A DNA stretch of 64,000 nt from Limnohabitans sp. T6-5 (GTDB lineage: Bacteria; Pseudomonadota; Gammaproteobacteria; Burkholderiales; Burkholderiaceae_C), in contig NZ_NERV01000006.1 in assembly GCF_003063315.1 (NCBI RefSeq), forward strand, positions 34,707-98,706, in the 5' to 3' direction. Shown here piece by piece: positions 1 to 13,045 of this stretch. The translations under genes and the position numbers were made by a program. Within the stretch, counting starts at the first letter, position 1. The number at the start of each line of letters is the position of its first letter. Under the pieces are notes generated by a model. It was not told where the DNA came from, made no database searches, and was given only the letters and a program-made list of their open reading frames with translations.

Positions 1-3000
1 ACCGACACCACGCCCACCATCAGCGGCGCGGGCGGCACACCGGGTGACACCATCACCATCAAAGACCCGCAAGGCAACGTCATTGGCACCGCCACCGTGG
101 CACCAGACGGGTCATGGGCCGTCACGCCCACCACACCGCTGCCTGCAGGCACCACACCGCTGGCCATCACCGCCACCGACGCCAACGGCCAAACCAGCGC
201 ACCGGCCACACTGCCCATCACCATCGAGGCCGTAGCCCCCGCCGCCCCAGCGGCCAAGCTCGACCCGATCACCGACAGCGGCACCGTGGGCGACAGCAGC
301 ACCACCGACACCACGCCCACACTGTCTGGCACCGGCACACCGGGTGACACCATCAAGATCACCGACCCGCAAGGCAACGTGATTGGCTCTGCCACCGTGG
401 CGCCAGATGGTTCATGGGCCGTCACACCCACCACACCGCTGCCCGCAGGCCTCAACAACCTGAGCGTGACCGAAACCAACACGGCAGGCCAAACCAGCCC
501 GGCCACGGCGCTGCCCATCACGATCGAGGCCAACACGGCCACGTTCTCCAGCATGACCAAGGACAGCAGCCTGACCGCTGCCAACGCTGACTGGACCACC
601 AACGACGCCAGCGCAGGCCGCTTGCTGTCGGGCCACATCGCATTGCCTTTGGGCACTGGCGACACCGTGCAAGTGTTTGCAGACGGCAAACTCATTGGCA
701 ACGCCGTGGTCAACGGCACCGAATGGGCCATCACCGACACCAACGGCTACAACGCCAACTGGACCTACACCGCCAAAGTGGTCAACAGCGCCAACCAGGC
801 AGGCCCTGTCACCAGCCAATTGGTCACGTTGGACACCACCGAAGCAGCGCCGGTCATCACCGGGGTGCTCGATTCCGCACAGGTCAGCGTAGGCGCCACA
901 GGTGCCAATGCGGCCAACACGGCCCCCACAGCCAACACCCTGTCCAGCGTCAGCGGCACAGGTGTGGCGGGTGACACCATCGTGCTCTACGACAACACCT
1001 ACAACAACGTGGTGGGCTCTGCAGTTGTTGGCACCGATGGCAAATGGACCGTCAACAGCCTCACCGGCACAAGCAACAGCGGCAACAGCTTTGTGGCTGT
1101 GCAGGTTGACACCTTGGGCAACCAAAGTGTGTCCTCCAACATGTGGACCGTCCCACAGTTGTCCAACGCCATCGTCAACGGCGACTTCAGTGCTGGCAAC
1201 ACCGGATTCACCACGTCGGCCACGTATGTCACGTCAATGAACTACGGCATACCGTGTTACTCGATCAGCACGGTCAGTGCAACACCACCGGCCATCGCTG
1301 CGTTGACCACCTCTGCGGTCAGCACCTATTCGCATGGCACTTGGTATGACAAAACAGTAGCAGCCACCAACGCCACCGATGCGCAAGGCCTCTATTCGGG
1401 CAAATACTTTGTCGCCAGCCTCGATGGCTTGGGCACTGCCACAGCCCCCTACAAAATCTGGTCAGAAAACATCAATGTGGTTCAAGGTCAAACCTATGAA
1501 TTCACCTTTGATTACATGACGCAATATTTCAAGGTGGTGTCTGACCAAGGCGGCAGAACGGCCATGGACATCGTCATCGACGGCGAAACCGTCATGACCA
1601 CCCGAGCCCTGACGCTGGGTAAGGTGTTCATCTCCTACACCGCCACGGCCACAGGCAGCATCCCGCTGCTGTTCCAGACTTATTCCAAGCTCAACGCATC
1701 GGACTTGTCGTTTGACAACCTGTCCTTCAAACCCGTAGCCCCAGTGGTCAGCCTGACGGCCGGTGGCAGCGGCGCCAGCCCCAACCCCGACACGCTCACC
1801 TACACCGGCGGCGTGCTCGACAGCATGGACGGCGTGGACACCATCAGCGCAGGCACCAACTTGCAAACCCTGCTGGCAGCAGGCGGCAGCATGCTGGATG
1901 GCGGCGCCAAGGTCGACACCCTCAAGCTGGCCGCTGGCACCACGCTCGATCTGGTGGCCCTGACGCACAACCAAACCGTCAAGACCATTCAAGAGATTGA
2001 AGTCTTCCAGCTGCAAGGCACCAGCAAAGTCACGCTTGACGCCAACAACGTGCTCAGCCTGGGCGGCACCGAGCTGACCGGCTACAGCTTCACCGCCACC
2101 ACCCAAACCGCCATTGGCAACATTGCGGCCACGGGCTCCACCAGCAGCGTGGGCAAAGTGCAGTTTGTGGTCAACGGCACCAACACCGACACGGTGGACA
2201 TGACCGGCCTGGCCGTGGACGGCGTGACTGGCACCGCTGGCGTGCAAGGCAACACGGGCCTGACGGGCCAGTGGGACTACAAAGGCCAAGTCGTGCTGGG
2301 CGGCAAGACCTACAAAATCTACGACCACAGCACCACACAAGGCCAGCTGCTGATCGAGTTGCCCATCAACACCGTGATTGCAGGCCCCGACGCGCCCAAG
2401 GGCGTGCTCGACCCCGCCACTGACAGCGGCACCAAGGGCGACAGCAGCACCACCGACACCACGCCCACCATCAGCGGCGCGGGCGGCACACCGGGTGACA
2501 CCATCACCATCAAAGACCCGCAAGGCAACGTCATTGGCACCGCCACCGTGGCACCCGATGGCAGCTGGTCGGTCACGCCCACCACACCGCTGCCCACAGG
2601 CACCACACCGCTGGCCATCACCGCCACCGACGCCAACGGTCAAACCAGCGCACCGGCCACACTGCCGATCACCATCGAGGCACCAGCCGTAGCCCCCGCC
2701 GCCCCAGCGGCCAAGCTCGACCCCGCCACCGACAGCGGCACCAAAGGCGACAGCAGCACCACCGACACCACGCCCACACTGAGCGGCACCGGCACACCGG
2801 GTGACACCATCAAGATCACCGACCCGCAAGGCAACGTGATTGGCAGCGCCACCGTGGCACCAGACGGTTCATGGGCCGTCACACCCACCACACCGCTGCC
2901 CCTGGGCGCCAACGCCCTGAGCGTGACCGAAACCGGCCCCACCGGCCTGAGCAGCCCGGCCACGGCGCTGCCGATCACCATCGAGCCCACAGTTGGCCCG

Positions 3001-6000
3001 CAGGTGTCCATCACCAGCATCACCAACGACACCGGCACCAGCAGCACCGACGCCCTGACCAAGGACACCACCCCCACCATCAGCGGCACCAGCGACCAGC
3101 CGAACCGGCCGATCACCGTGACGATTGGCAGCGTCAGCTACAACGTCATGACCGACGCCAGCGGCAACTGGAGCGTGGACACCGGCGTGGCCACTCCCAT
3201 AACGGGCACCTTTGACAAAGCCGTGGGCTTTGGCGACGGCCTCAAAGACATCAGCGTCAGCCTGACCGCGACAGACGGCACCGTGGGCACTGCCACCGGC
3301 AAAGTCACCATCGACACCACCACCAACATCACCGTCACCAGCGTGGCCGGTGATGCGGTGGCTGCCACCGGCACCACGGGTCTGAACGGCACCTTCAGCC
3401 TGCTGGAGCGTGGCTTTGACACCGCCACTTACACCCTCAATGGCACGGTCACCACGCCGCCCGTCGTCAGCGGCACGACCGAAGCCGACGTGGGCAGCAA
3501 AGTCACCCTCACGCTCAACAACCAGACCTACACCGCCACCGTGGTGGCCGGTGTCAGCGGCCAGCCCAACACCTGGGCCTACACCCTGAGCGAAGCCGAT
3601 GCCAAGGCCCTGAACCACGGCACCACCTACGCCATCACCACCAGCGTGACCGACCTGGCGGGCAACACCGCCACGGACAACAACAACGCCATGGTCGTGG
3701 ACATTGCGCCGCCCGATGTGCCCACGGTCAACTTGCAGCCCAACCTGGCCACCCTCACGCCCACCATCACCGGCACGGCCAAAAAGCTCGACACCACCGG
3801 CGCCACCATCAACCTGGTGACCGGCGACACCGTCACCGTCGTCCTCAAGGACTACGCAGGCACGGCAATTGGCACCTACACCCTGACTGTGGGCGCCACC
3901 AACGTGACCACCGGCACAGGCGCCAACACGGAACTGAGCTTTGACAAAACCACCGGTGCCTGGACCTTGGGCCTGCCGCTGACCGGCACGGGCGCAGGCG
4001 TGCCCGCACTGCCAGGCGCAGGCACCTACAACGTGGACGTGACCACCACCGTGTCCAACGGCGCGGGCGGCACCGTCACGCGCACTGACATCAGCACCAA
4101 AGAGCTGATCATGGCGCCCACCGCGCCCACCATCAGCGCCACCGCCTGGGCCGCTACCGGCGCAGGCAGCACCAGCGACCTGACGGGTATTCCTGAGGCC
4201 AACTACGCGCTTCAGACTGCCACCATGCCCGCGACCACACCCTCAGCGGCAGTGGACAGCGCGCTCTACAACTCCGAAGTCTTTGGCACGGGCACCGTCA
4301 TGCGTGTGCAGCTGCCCATGGCAGGCGCGGTGCCACCCAAAGCGGGTGACAGCGTACTGCTGGACTGGGGCACGGCCACACCCATTAGCCATGTCCTCAC
4401 GGCCGCTGACATCACAGCCAAATACGTGGACTTCACCGTGCCCGAGGCCACCATCCGCAGCCAGGGCTACGGCATCGCTTCGGTCTCGGCACAAATCGTC
4501 ACGGCTACCGGCACCGCATCAGCACTGGCCAAGGTCGATGTCAACTTCGCCTTTGACTTGCCACTGGCTATGCCGGGTGATCCCACCACACCGACGTATG
4601 GTTACGTCATGAACGGCGGCGGCTCTGCTGGCACCACCAACGCAGCCAACAACCAGTTTGACGCCGCGGGCGGCACGGTGGTCAGCGTGGGTGACCTCAA
4701 CGGCGACGGCCTGGATGACGTGCTGGTCACCGACAGCGCCAACTACAAATCCTATGTGGTCTATGGCCACACCGGCACCAACAAGGTCGAGTTGTCCACA
4801 CTGGACGCAGGCAGCACCACACAGGGCTTTGCCATTTCCAGCCCAGGCTATATGGGCCGTCTGTACTACAACTCGGCCAGTACCGACTTCAACGGTGACG
4901 GCCTGAACGACATCATGCTGACCATGGCCAAATCGGCGGTCAACCCCGACGGCGGTGGCAACCGCGTGTTTGTGGTCTACGGCCGCACCGATGGTTCGGT
5001 GGTCGACGTCAGCAAGATCGAAGGCGGCACCGCCGTCAGCCAGGGCTTCATGCTCACCGATGCCAACACGCGTGCCGAGTTGGGCGATAACAACTACACC
5101 TACGCAGGCGCCACACAATACAGCCAGCCACGTTTTGGTGGTTATGGTTTGCCTTCCAACATCGGCATGTTCGATGCAGGTGACGTCAACGGTGACGGCA
5201 TCAACGACTTCATCGTGGGTGAAAACTGGGCCAACGACACGACCAATGGCCGTGCCTTCGTGATGTTTGGCACCACGGGCACCAACACGCCCAACGTGGT
5301 GTTGCCACACATGAGCACCAACCCCACGTCGATGACCAACGGCTTCTTCATCAACGGCAACGGTCCAGAGACTGCCGGTTCTGTGGGCGGTGGCGGCGAC
5401 GTCAACGGCGACGGTCTGGCCGATCTGGTGGTGGCAGGCACCACCGGCGCTGCGGCAGGCTCGGCCTATGTGGTGTTTGGCAAAGCCAATGGCACCACAC
5501 TGAGCATGTCTTCCTTGTCGGCAGCTGGCAACACCAGTGGCTTCAAGATCACCGATGCTGTGCAGGGCCTGGACCCCGCAGGCGTTGACCAGACACCCAA
5601 AATCCAGATTCTGGGTGACGTCAACGGCGACGGTCTGGACGACGTGTCCATCACCGAATACGACCGTGCCGTGGTGGTGTTTGGCAAGGCCGATGGCAGC
5701 TCCGTCAGCGCCAGCGCCATTGCCGCAGGCACCAGCAGCGCAGGCTTTGTGGTCAAGGGCTCGTCAGCATTGGACGGCTACATGGGCTTCTTGTCCAACG
5801 TGGGCGACATGAACGGCGACGGCCTGGACGACATGGCCGTGAACACCTCACGGGGTCACTCTTACATCGTGTTTGGCCAAACGGGCAGCAGCGCAGTCAA
5901 TTTGACGGTGCCCAACATCAATCAGTTCGTGCCGATTGCCAACGAAGTCAAGCCGCTCATTAAAAACAACTTCCCGTCGACATCCATGATCACCGCCGCA

Positions 6001-9000
6001 GGCGATGTGAACGGTGACGGCTTTGCCGACCTGATGGTGGGCGTGGCGTTCGCAGATCCAGACACGACAGATGCCATTCTGGAAGGACAGACCTACGTCG
6101 TGTTTGGTGGCTTCTCTGAAGTCTCCAGCGCGGTCATTCAAGCCAGCAACGGCGACATCATCGGCACCACAGCCGCCGACACCCTGACCGGCACCAGTGG
6201 CAACAACCAGCTGATTGCGGGTGACGGCAACGACACCCTGATCGGTGGCGGTGGCGCCGATGTGCTGTATGGCGGCAAGGGCAACGACGTGTTCGTGCTC
6301 AATGCCGACAACGTGGCCATGCTGGCCCGCAACGCAGGCAACGCCGCACAGGCGGTGGCCCGCATCGACGGTGGCAACGGCATCGACACCATCCGTCTGG
6401 ATAACGCCAACCTGGACCTGAGCGTCATCCGCAACGCGGCCATCGACGACATCGATCGCTTTGACCTGAACGGCAGAAGCAACACGCTGAAGATGAGCAA
6501 GCTCGACGTGATCGACCTGGCCAGCGAGAACAACAACTTCAACACCACCACCGGCTGGGTGGCCAGCGCCACCGGCGGCGCCACCAACTGGGGCGCCATC
6601 AACAGCTATGCGCAAGTGGTCGTTGACGGCGACAACACCAACACCCTGTCGCTGGGTGCCACCTGGAACAACATCGGCACCGTGGAAAACAGCGGCAAGA
6701 TCTACAAAGTGCTGCAAAGCGCCACGGGCAATGCCCAGGTCATCGTCTACAACGATGTGAAGTTGATCTTGGCCCCCACACCGCTGACCAACCTCAACGA
6801 ATTGGCCAGCGGCCTGACCCTGTCCGAAGCCAACAGCGACGGCAACACACCGGTGGCCATCAGCCTGGCCAGCACCGGTGCGGTGGCAGGCAACACGCTG
6901 CAGCTGAACTGGGGCGGCCAGACCATCAGCTACACGCTGACGGCGGCCGACATTGCCGCAGGCACGGCCAATGTGCCCGTGCCCACGGCCACACTGACCA
7001 CCGTGACCGCCCTGGGCACCGCCGGCAACGTGGGTGTGGGCGTGACGCTGTTGGACGGCACAACCGCCATCTCGGCCTCTGACACGCTGCCTGTGGCGGT
7101 GAACTTTGTTCAGCCCAATGCCCCGACCATCAGCGCCACCACCTGGTCGGCCACGGCCACCAGCACGATGGACGGTATTCCCGAAGCCAACTTCGACAAG
7201 CACGCCACGCCGTTTGCCAGCATCACCAGCGCCACGCTGGACAACAAGCTGTATTACAGCGAGGTGCAAAACACCGCCGACGCAGGCACCATCGTGCGGG
7301 TGCAGTTGCCCACAGCGGGTGTGGTGGGTGCCACCAACCCGGCTTTGGCGGGTGACAAGCTCACCTTGGTCTGGGGTGACCAGACGCTGAGCAGCTACAC
7401 GCTGACAGCCGCCGACATCACGGCCAAGTATGTGGACATCACCGTGCCCTTTGCCACCATCGACAGCCAGGCCTTTGGCACGGTCGTGGTGGGTGTGCAG
7501 CTGACCAGCGGTGTCAGCGGCAACACGGCCAATGCCCCATCCTTGAATGTGGACTGGACGTATGACCTGGGTCTGGACACGATCAACACCGTGGGCGGCG
7601 GCTTCAACATCAATGGCCGTGCGGCCAGCGACAAGACCGGTGTGAGCAGCCAGAGTGCGGGCGTGGTCAATCTGGGCGACGTCAACGGTGACGGCTACGA
7701 CGACTTCGCCGTTCGCGACGGCGTGGCAGGCGCCAACAACTCGCTGTATGTGGTGTATGGCCACTCGGGCGTGAACAACCTCGAACTGTCGACCTTGCAG
7801 ACCGCTGGCAACTCCAATGGTTTCATCGTCAGCGGCCTCAACGGTTCGTTTGTCTCCACGGCTGGCGACATCAACGGTGACGGTTTGAACGACGTGGTGC
7901 TCAACAGCGCATCGACCACGGCCTATGTGGTTCTGGGCAAGACGTCCAGCCCTGGCACGGTGGCGTTCAGCAACTTTGCGCCCAGCAACGGCTACACCAT
8001 CACCACATCGGCAGCGCTGGAAAACGCCAGCGTGATTGGCGACGTGAACGGCGACGGCTACGACGATGTCTTGATGAAGTTCGGCACGGGCTTCAGCGCG
8101 CAGCCCAACTATGTGATGTATGGCAGCTCCAGCACGTCCAACATCACCCTCCCCACAGTGATGTCGGGCACCTACAGCTCGGGCTTCTTCATCACGTCTG
8201 ACACGGGCACGGCTTTGGGGGGTGTGATTCCCCCGATCTCGGGCGACTTCAACGGTGACGGTTACACCGACATCGCCATGCGTTCGCTGTACATCAGCAC
8301 CGCTGGTTTGGGTGAGGTCGATGTCATCTTTGGTGGCCCCAACCCGACGGGCTTCAACGCTTCGTCGCTGTCTGTGGCGGGCACGTCTCGCGGGTTTGCC
8401 ATCACGGGCATGACGCAACACTATTCGGTCACGTCCATGAACATGGGCGACATCAACGGCGACGGCTTGTCTGACTTGATCTTCAACTCCGGCAGCTCGG
8501 CCGATCCAGGCACGCAGACGTTTGTGGTGTTCGGCAAGACCGATTTCAACAATACCAGCCTGACCGCACTGGCCGCAGGCAGTGGCGGCTTCCGCATCAT
8601 GGCCCCAGGCTCGAACTGGGACACCGATGTGGTGGGCGACTTCAATGGCGACGGCATGGCCGACATGTTGGTCTCCAACAGCAACTTGTCGGTCAACGGC
8701 GTGGCATCGGGTGGGGCCTACCTGATTTATGGCCGCACGGGCACCTCGGGCTTGCAGCTCAGCGCTCTGGCCGCGTCTGAGGGCTTCCGCATCGACGGCA
8801 TTTGCGCCAGCGATGCCACCGGTGAATCCATCTCTGCGGGTGGCGACATCAACGGCGACGGTTTTGCGGACTTGGTGATCACGGCCAACACGGCCGACCC
8901 GATCAACCCGGCCCGTGCCGATGCCGGTATCACCCGCGTGATTTTTGGTGGCCTGAGCCGCCTGAACGCGACCACCTTCCAGGTCAGCAATGGCGACGCG

Positions 9001-12000
9001 GTGGGCACCAGCGCAGCAGACACCCTGACGGGCACAGCAGGCAACAACCAGATCGTGGCCGGTGACGGCAACGACACGCTGGTGGGCGCAGGCGGTGCGG
9101 ACGTGCTGTACGGCGGACGCGGTGACGACACCATCGTCATCAACGCGAGCAACATCACGGCGCTGGGCACCAACACGGGCAACACCACCCAAGCGATTGC
9201 GCGCATTGACGGCGGCAACGGTGTGGACACCCTCGAGTTCGAGGGTGTGCTGGACCTGAAGGCCATCAGCAATGTGGCGATTCAGAGCATCGAGCGCTTC
9301 AACATGACCGGCACGGGCGCAGCGCTCAAGATGGGCGTGCTGGATGTGCTGACTTTGTCCGAGAAGAACAACCCGTTCAACACAACCACAGGCTGGACAG
9401 CCACAGCCACCGGCGGCCCCGCCAACTGGGGTGCGGTCAACACCGGCGCGCAAGTGGTGGTGGATGGCACGGCCAACAGCGACTTGTACCTGAGTGGTTC
9501 ATGGGCCAGCGTGGGCACCGTTCAGAACAACGGCAAGACGTACACCGTGCTGGAAGACCAGACCAAGGCCATGGCCCAGGTGCTGGTGGAGGGCAGCGTG
9601 AAGGTTCACTTGTCGCCAAGCATTTTGACGAGTGCCAACGAGTTGGCCAGCGCCTTGAACATTCCCGAAGCCAACAGCGACGGCAACACACCGGTGGCCA
9701 TCAGCCTGGCCAGCACCGGTGCAGTGGCTGGCAACACGCTGCAGCTGAACTACGGCGGCCAGACCATCAGCTACACACTGACAGCCGCTGACATTGCCGC
9801 AGGCACGGCCAACGTGCCCGTGCCTTTGGCCACGCTGACGGCCGTGACGGCCGTGGGCGCCAGCGGCGATGTGCCCGCATCGGTGACTTTGCTGGACGGC
9901 ACGACCACGATTTCTGCAGGTGATCCGCAAGCGATTGCGGTGAACTTCATTTTGCCGACTGCACCAACCATCAACAACGTGGCTTGGGCGGCGACAGGTG
10001 CGGCCAATACCAGCGCGCTCACCGGTATCCCCGAGGCTTATTACGACAAGCAAGTCACTGCGGCCACGACCACAGGCGCGGTGATTGACCAACACCTGTA
10101 CTACAGCGAAGCGGTGGCCAGTGCCAACAGCGGCACCATCATGCGTGTGCAGTTGCCCATGGGGGGCACGGTGCCGCCGGTCGCAGGCGACACCTTGACC
10201 GTGACCTGGGGCGGTGTGACGCTCAGCAGCTATACGCTGACAGCGGCCGACATCACCACCAACAAGTTTGTGGACATCACGGTGCCTTTCAGCACCATCG
10301 ACAGCCAGGCTTTTGGCACGGTGCCGGTGACGGCGACGGTGACCAGTGTGGCCTCGGGCAACACATCGCCAGCGGCCACGGTGAACGTGACCTGGGCTTA
10401 TGACTTGCCGCTGGGCGACTTGACCGCCTTGAGCGCAGGCTTCGCCATCAACGGCGCGGGAGCCAGCGAAAAAATCGGCTACAGCGGTTTGCCAACAGGT
10501 GCTGTAAACGTCGGTGACGTGAACGGCGACGGTTACGACGACGTGATGATTTCTGAAACCGGAACAACGCGCTACGTGGTGTACGGTCGTCCTGGCTTGG
10601 CGACGGTGGAGTTGTCCTCCATGAGCGTTGCAGGAAACACCGATGGCTTCATCTTGACCGGCGGAGCCCCTACCAGCACCCGTGCAGGCGATATCAACGG
10701 TGACGGCTTGAACGACATTGTCGTGATGGTCGGCGGCACCTCCGCCTATGTGGTGTACGGCAGCACCGCCAGCATAGGCAAAGTTGCCTTGACTGCTTTG
10801 GCGGCCAGTTCTGGCTTCAAGATCACCTACGCCGCCGGTGCCGGGTCTAACAACCTGTTGGTTTCCCCCAGCGTGGTGGGCGACGTCAACGGCGATGGCT
10901 ATGACGACATCTTGTTCAACTTATCCGATACCGCAACCTCGGGCAACTTCTTGCTTTACGGCGGCTCTGGCTTGAGCAACATGACCCTGCCCGCATATTC
11001 TGCCGCCGGCACGGCCAGCAATGGCTTCTTCATCACGCCAGCGTCCGGTCTCTCCGGTGGTCAGGTCGCCACCATGAGTGGGGATTTCAACGGTGACGGC
11101 TACAACGACTTTGTCTTGTTTGGGTACAACGGCACTGTAGCCACGACCAGTTACGTCTATTTCGGTGGCTCTAACCTGACGGGCGTCAACGCCACGTCCC
11201 TCAACACTGCAGGCAATGGCCGTGGCTTTGCCATCAACGGTCTGACCGGTGGTAACACCGCGTTCTTTGGCACCAATGCAGGTGACATCAACGGCGACGG
11301 CTTGGAAGACATGATCTTCAACGACAAGGATACGCGCGCCTTTGTGTTGTTTGGCAAGACCGATACAAGCCCAGTTAACGTCGCTGCTTTGACAGCAGGC
11401 AGTGGGGGCTTCATCATCAACGCCGGTAATTCAGCGACCAGCGCAGGCTATCTGTACGACGTGGACGCCATTGGTGACTTCAACGGTGACGGCCTGGCCG
11501 ACATGGTGGTGGCTGACCACACGCTGAGCATCAACGGCTCTGCCGTGGGCGGTGACTATGTGGTCTTTGGCCGCACCAGCACATCGGCCCTGACGCTGAA
11601 CAACCTGGCACCGTCCGAAGGCTTCCGCATCGACGGCCCATCGGGTTCACCCGCTGCAGGTTACACATCGACCGCTGCGGGCGATGTGAACGGTGACGGT
11701 TTTGCCGACATTTTGGTGATGGCTTACACCGACACGCCAAGCACCGGTACACGTTCACAAGCGGGTATTGGTCGCGTGGTGTTTGGTGGTGTGAACCGCT
11801 TGAACGACATGACCTTCCAGGTCAGCAATGGCGACGCCATCGGCACCACCGGTGCCGATACGTTGACAGGCACCAGCGGTGCCAACCAGCTGGTGGCCGG
11901 TGACGGCAACGACACCTTGGTCGGCGCAGGCGGCGCAGACGTGCTGTATGGCGGCCGAGGTGACGACATCTTCGTGCTGAACGCGGACAACGTGGCGCAG

Positions 12001-12444
12001 CTGGGCAAGTCGGGCACGAGCCAGAACATCGAGCGCATCGATGGCGGCGCGGGCATCGACACGATCAAGCTCGACGGCACAGGCCTGGTCCTGGACCTGA
12101 CAGCGGTGGCCACCACAGCGGTGCAAAACATCGAAAAGGTGGACCTGACCGGCAGCGGTGATAACACGTTCAAGCTGAACCTGACCGACATCCTGCAACA
12201 CGCCACCAGCTCAAACGTGTTCAACGCCAGCAACACCACCAGCGGCCTGGCCACGACAGTGTCCAAAAACCAGCTGATGGTCGACGGCGACACCGGCGAC
12301 AAACTGGTCCTGTCCGACCTCACCAACTGGACCGCTGACGCCACCAACGTCGTCGCCAATGGCCACACCTACGTTGCCTACAACCACAACACCTCAGCAG
12401 CCCAACTGCTGATCGACGACCACCTGCTGGTGAGCCAGGTGTAA
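1..12444 (+). CDS. Giant RTX adhesin, 3' part (Ig-like + FG-GAP propeller + RTX modules)
   Basis: The frame is open from base 1, so the start lies upstream; 4147 residues are visible. Near-identical Ig-like repeats of about 99 residues lie at 1-231, 232-531, 2395-2690 and 2691-2990. A carbohydrate-binding-like segment spans about 1140-1740, and further Ig-like domains reach 4116. Three modules follow, starting near 4117, 7117 and 9958. Each has a PTIS-type beta domain, seven FG-GAP repeats (core D-x-N-G-D-G-x-x-D), a short RTX block (GDGNDTL..[11 protein letters not shown]) and a beta domain. FG-GAP repeats form seven-bladed Ca-binding propellers as in integrin alpha chains. RTX repeats, absence of Cys-rich or autotransporter domains and the C-terminal position of the last RTX block fit type I secretion and a surface adhesin. 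Ligand and secretion genes are not visible. Confidence 0.9.
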   Translation, partial: TDTTPTISGAGGTPGDTITIKDPQGNVIGTATVAPDGSWAVTPTTPLPAGTTPLAITATDANGQTSAPATLPITIEAVAPAAPAAKLDPITDSGTVGDSSTTDTTPTLSGTGTPGDTIKITDPQGNVIGSATVAPDGSWAVTPTTPLPAGLNNLSVTETNTAGQTSPATALPITIEANTATFSSMTKDSSLTAANADWTTNDASAGRLLSGHIALPLGTGDTVQVFADGKLIGNAVVNGTEWAITDTNGYNANWTYTAKVVNSANQAGPVTSQLVTLDTTEAAPVITGVLDSAQVSVGATGANAANTAPTANTLSSVSGTGVAGDTIVLYDNTYNNVVGSAVVGTDGKWTVNSLTGTSNSGNSFVAVQVDTLGNQSVSSNMWTVPQLSNAIVNGDFSAGNTGFTTSATYVTSMNYGIPCYSISTVSATPPAIAALTTSAVSTYSHGTWYDKTVAATNATDAQGLYSGKYFVASLDGLGTATAPYKIWSENINVVQGQTYEFTFDYMTQYFKVVSDQGGRTAMDIVIDGETVMTTRALTLGKVFISYTATATGSIPLLFQTYSKLNASDLSFDNLSFKPVAPVVSLTAGGSGASPNPDTLTYTGGVLDSMDGVDTISAGTNLQTLLAAGGSMLDGGAKVDTLKLAAGTTLDLVALTHNQTVKTIQEIEVFQLQGTSKVTLDANNVLSLGGTELTGYSFTATTQTAIGNIAATGSTSSVGKVQFVVNGTNTDTVDMTGLAVDGVTGTAGVQGNTGLTGQWDYKGQVVLGGKTYKIYDHSTTQGQLLIELPINTVIAGPDAPKGVLDPATDSGTKGDSSTTDTTPTISGAGGTPGDTITIKDPQGNVIGTATVAPDGSWSVTPTTPLPTGTTPLAITATDANGQTSAPATLPITIEAPAVAPAAPAAKLDPATDSGTKGDSSTTDTTPTLSGTGTPGDTIKITDPQGNVIGSATVAPDGSWAVTPTTPLPLGANALSVTETGPTGLSSPATALPITIEPTVGPQVSITSITNDTGTSSTDALTKDTTPTISGTSDQPNRPITVTIGSVSYNVMTDASGNWSVDTGVATPITGTFDKAVGFGDGLKDISVSLTATDGTVGTATGKVTIDTTTNITVTSVAGDAVAATGTTGLNGTFSLLERGFDTATYTLNGTVTTPPVVSGTTEADVGSKVTLTLNNQTYTATVVAGVSGQPNTWAYTLSEADAKALNHGTTYAITTSVTDLAGNTATDNNNAMVVDIAPPDVPTVNLQPNLATLTPTITGTAKKLDTTGATINLVTGDTVTVVLKDYAGTAIGTYTLTVGATNVTTGTGANTELSFDKTTGAWTLGLPLTGTGAGVPALPGAGTYNVDVTTTVSNGAGGTVTRTDISTKELIMAPTAPTISATAWAATGAGSTSDLTGIPEANYALQTATMPATTPSAAVDSALYNSEVFGTGTVMRVQLPMAGAVPPKAGDSVLLDWGTATPISHVLTAADITAKYVDFTVPEATIRSQGYGIASVSAQIVTATGTASALAKVDVNFAFDLPLAMPGDPTTPTYGYVMNGGGSAGTTNAANNQFDAAGGTVVSVGDLNGDGLDDVLVTDSANYKSYVVYGHTGTNKVELSTLDAGSTTQGFAISSPGYMGRLYYNSASTDFNGDGLNDIMLTMAKSAVNPDGGGNRVFVVYGRTDGSVVDVSKIEGGTAVSQGFMLTDANTRAELGDNNYTYAGATQYSQPRFGGYGLPSNIGMFDAGDVNGDGINDFIVGENWANDTTNGRAFVMFGTTGTNTPNVVLPHMSTNPTSMTNGFFINGNGPETAGSVGGGGDVNGDGLADLVVAGTTGAAAGSAYVVFGKANGTTLSMSSLSAAGNTSGFKITDAVQGLDPAGVDQTPKIQILGDVNGDGLDDVSITEYDRAVVVFGKADGSSVSASAIAAGTSSAGFVVKGSSALDGYMGFLSNVGDMNGDGLDDMAVNTSRGHSYIVFGQTGSSAVNLTVPNINQFVPIANEVKPLIKNNFPSTSMITAAGDVNGDGFADLMVGVAFADPDTTDAILEGQTYVVFGGFSEVSSAVIQASNGDIIGTTAADTLTGTSGNNQLIAGDGNDTLIGGGGADVLYGGKGNDVFVLNADNVAMLARNAGNAAQAVARIDGGNGIDTIRLDNANLDLSVIRNAAIDDIDRFDLNGRSNTLKMSKLDVIDLASENNNFNTTTGWVASATGGATNWGAINSYAQVVVDGDNTNTLSLGATWNNIGTVENSGKIYKVLQSATGNAQVIVYNDVKLILAPTPLTNLNELASGLTLSEANSDGNTPVAISLASTGAVAGNTLQLNWGGQTISYTLTAADIAAGTANVPVPTATLTTVTALGTAGNVGVGVTLLDGTTAISASDTLPVAVNFVQPNAPTISATTWSATATSTMDGIPEANFDKHATPFASITSATLDNKLYYSEVQNTADAGTIVRVQLPTAGVVGATNPALAGDKLTLVWGDQTLSSYTLTAADITAKYVDITVPFATIDSQAFGTVVVGVQLTSGVSGNTANAPSLNVDWTYDLGLDTINTVGGGFNINGRAASDKTGVSSQSAGVVNLGDVNGDGYDDFAVRDGVAGANNSLYVVYGHSGVNNLELSTLQTAGNSNGFIVSGLNGSFVSTAGDINGDGLNDVVLNSASTTAYVVLGKTSSPGTVAFSNFAPSNGYTITTSAALENASVIGDVNGDGYDDVLMKFGTGFSAQPNYVMYGSSSTSNITLPTVMSGTYSSGFFITSDTGTALGGVIPPISGDFNGDGYTDIAMRSLYISTAGLGEVDVIFGGPNPTGFNASSLSVAGTSRGFAITGMTQHYSVTSMNMGDINGDGLSDLIFNSGSSADPGTQTFVVFGKTDFNNTSLTALAAGSGGFRIMAPGSNWDTDVVGDFNGDGMADMLVSNSNLSVNGVASGGAYLIYGRTGTSGLQLSALAASEGFRIDGICASDATGESISAGGDINGDGFADLVITANTADPINPARADAGITRVIFGGLSRLNATTFQVSNGDAVGTSAADTLTGTAGNNQIVAGDGNDTLVGAGGADVLYGGRGDDTIVINASNITALGTNTGNTTQAIARIDGGNGVDTLEFEGVLDLKAISNVAIQSIERFNMTGTGAALKMGVLDVLTLSEKNNPFNTTTGWTATATGGPANWGAVNTGAQVVVDGTANSDLYLSGSWASVGTVQNNGKTYTVLEDQTKAMAQVLVEGSVKVHLSPSILTSANELASALNIPEANSDGNTPVAISLASTGAVAGNTLQLNYGGQTISYTLTAADIAAGTANVPVPLATLTAVTAVGASGDVPASVTLLDGTTTISAGDPQAIAVNFILPTAPTINNVAWAATGAANTSALTGIPEAYYDKQVTAATTTGAVIDQHLYYSEAVASANSGTIMRVQLPMGGTVPPVAGDTLTVTWGGVTLSSYTLTAADITTNKFVDITVPFSTIDSQAFGTVPVTATVTSVASGNTSPAATVNVTWAYDLPLGDLTALSAGFAINGAGASEKIGYSGLPTGAVNVGDVNGDGYDDVMISETGTTRYVVYGRPGLATVELSSMSVAGNTDGFILTGGAPTSTRAGDINGDGLNDIVVMVGGTSAYVVYGSTASIGKVALTALAASSGFKITYAAGAGSNNLLVSPSVVGDVNGDGYDDILFNLSDTATSGNFLLYGGSGLSNMTLPAYSAAGTASNGFFITPASGLSGGQVATMSGDFNGDGYNDFVLFGYNGTVATTSYVYFGGSNLTGVNATSLNTAGNGRGFAINGLTGGNTAFFGTNAGDINGDGLEDMIFNDKDTRAFVLFGKTDTSPVNVAALTAGSGGFIINAGNSATSAGYLYDVDAIGDFNGDGLADMVVADHTLSINGSAVGGDYVVFGRTSTSALTLNNLAPSEGFRIDGPSGSPAAGYTSTAAGDVNGDGFADILVMAYTDTPSTGTRSQAGIGRVVFGGVNRLNDMTFQVSNGDAIGTTGADTLTGTSGANQLVAGDGNDTLVGAGGADVLYGGRGDDIFVLNADNVAQLGKSGTSQNIERIDGGAGIDTIKLDGTGLVLDLTAVATTAVQNIEKVDLTGSGDNTFKLNLTDILQHATSSNVFNASNTTSGLATTVSKNQLMVDGDTGDKLVLSDLTNWTADATNVVANGHTYVAYNHNTSAAQLLIDDHLLVSQV

Positions 12445-12457
12445 AGGCAACGAGGCT

Positions 12458-12481
12458 CACCCCGATCTTCGGATTGGGGTG
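12458..12481 (+). terminator. Terminator-like hairpin after the adhesin
   Basis: CACCCCGATC - ttcg - GATTGGGGTG forms a 10-bp stem with one G.T pair and a UUCG loop, 13 bases after the adhesin stop codon. No T-run follows, so it may be a 3'-end stabiliser rather than a true intrinsic terminator. Confidence 0.5.
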
Positions 12482-12517
12482 CGTTGTGGGGGTGTATGGG
12501 TACGCGTTTTGGTCTGC

Positions 12518-12743
12518 GTAGGTCGGCACTCGAAGAGTCCGACGTTGGCTGTTTAACCACCAACGTCGGGGTCTGCGACCACCGACCTACGAATACCGCG
12601 CGTCCTCCCCCCGTAGGAGCCAGCCCTGCTGGCGATCAACGCTGGCCAAACCAATGTCGGGGTCTTCGACCACCGACCTACAAAACACCATTGCCCGAAA
12701 TGTCGGCACCTCACTTGTAGGTCGGCACTCGAAGAGTCCGACA
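12518..12743. repeat. REP locus 1 (four GTAGGTCGG-type hairpins)
   Basis: Hairpins lie at 12518-12545 (ACTC/GAGT inner stem, + orientation), 12562-12590 and 12653-12681 (inverted, GGTC/GACC type) and 12717-12743 (ACTC/GAGT type). Each has the GTAG head and the GTCGG...CCGAC outer stem. The locus lies between two + strand genes. A different REP is embedded between the inner two. Confidence 0.85.
12613..12636 (+). repeat. Classical GTAGGAGC-type REP
   Basis: GTAGGAGC is followed by CCAGC-cct-GCTGG and CGAT. This has the layout of the widespread REP family well known from Pseudomonas (GTAG head, short palindrome, CGA tail). It differs in sequence from the surrounding GTAGGTCGG family. Confidence 0.7.
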
Positions 12744-12819
12744 TGTGCGTGATGCATCACCACCGCGCAAACAATCGCGCCGATCAAACTCTGTACCGTC
12801 TTCAAAAAAACTTCCACCA

Positions 12820-12970
12820 CTATTACCCAATTGGGGGTTTTTTCTTGACGTATTTATCGATATCTTCAGGATCAAATTAATTTAATCACCAAAAAAGACA
12901 GCCAATTTGGTTTTCTAAAAATTCCTTTGATTTTGCGTTTTATGTCAATTTATGGACAAAAACGACGGAG
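12820..12970. promoter_or_regulatory. Low-GC intergenic island, probable promoter region
   Basis: About 150 bases are strikingly AT-rich compared with the flanks. They include TTGACG (12844), the palindrome AAATTAATTT and several A/T runs. The glycosyltransferase gene starts 76 bases downstream. I cannot place a convincing -10 at proper spacing. It could also hold an H-NS-like binding region or a small RNA. Confidence 0.4.
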
Positions 12971-13045
12971 TCGGGCTGTTTGCAGGGTGATGACGTTGGA
13001 TGAAGAGGTTTTTATGACACGGTTTGCAAAGAGAGGGTTTCAAAG

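Noticed and set aside
5848..9453. Open frame of 1201 codons on the minus strand inside the adhesin gene
   Set aside because: It mirrors the GC-rich, low-stop composition of the repetitive plus-strand gene. Its translation (His/Val/Ala/Gly-rich) resembles no protein, and all FG-GAP and RTX motifs are on the plus strand.
12484..12820. Short ORFs (60-80 codons) in REP locus 1
   Set aside because: They are translations of the hairpin repeats and recur at other REP loci in several frames.
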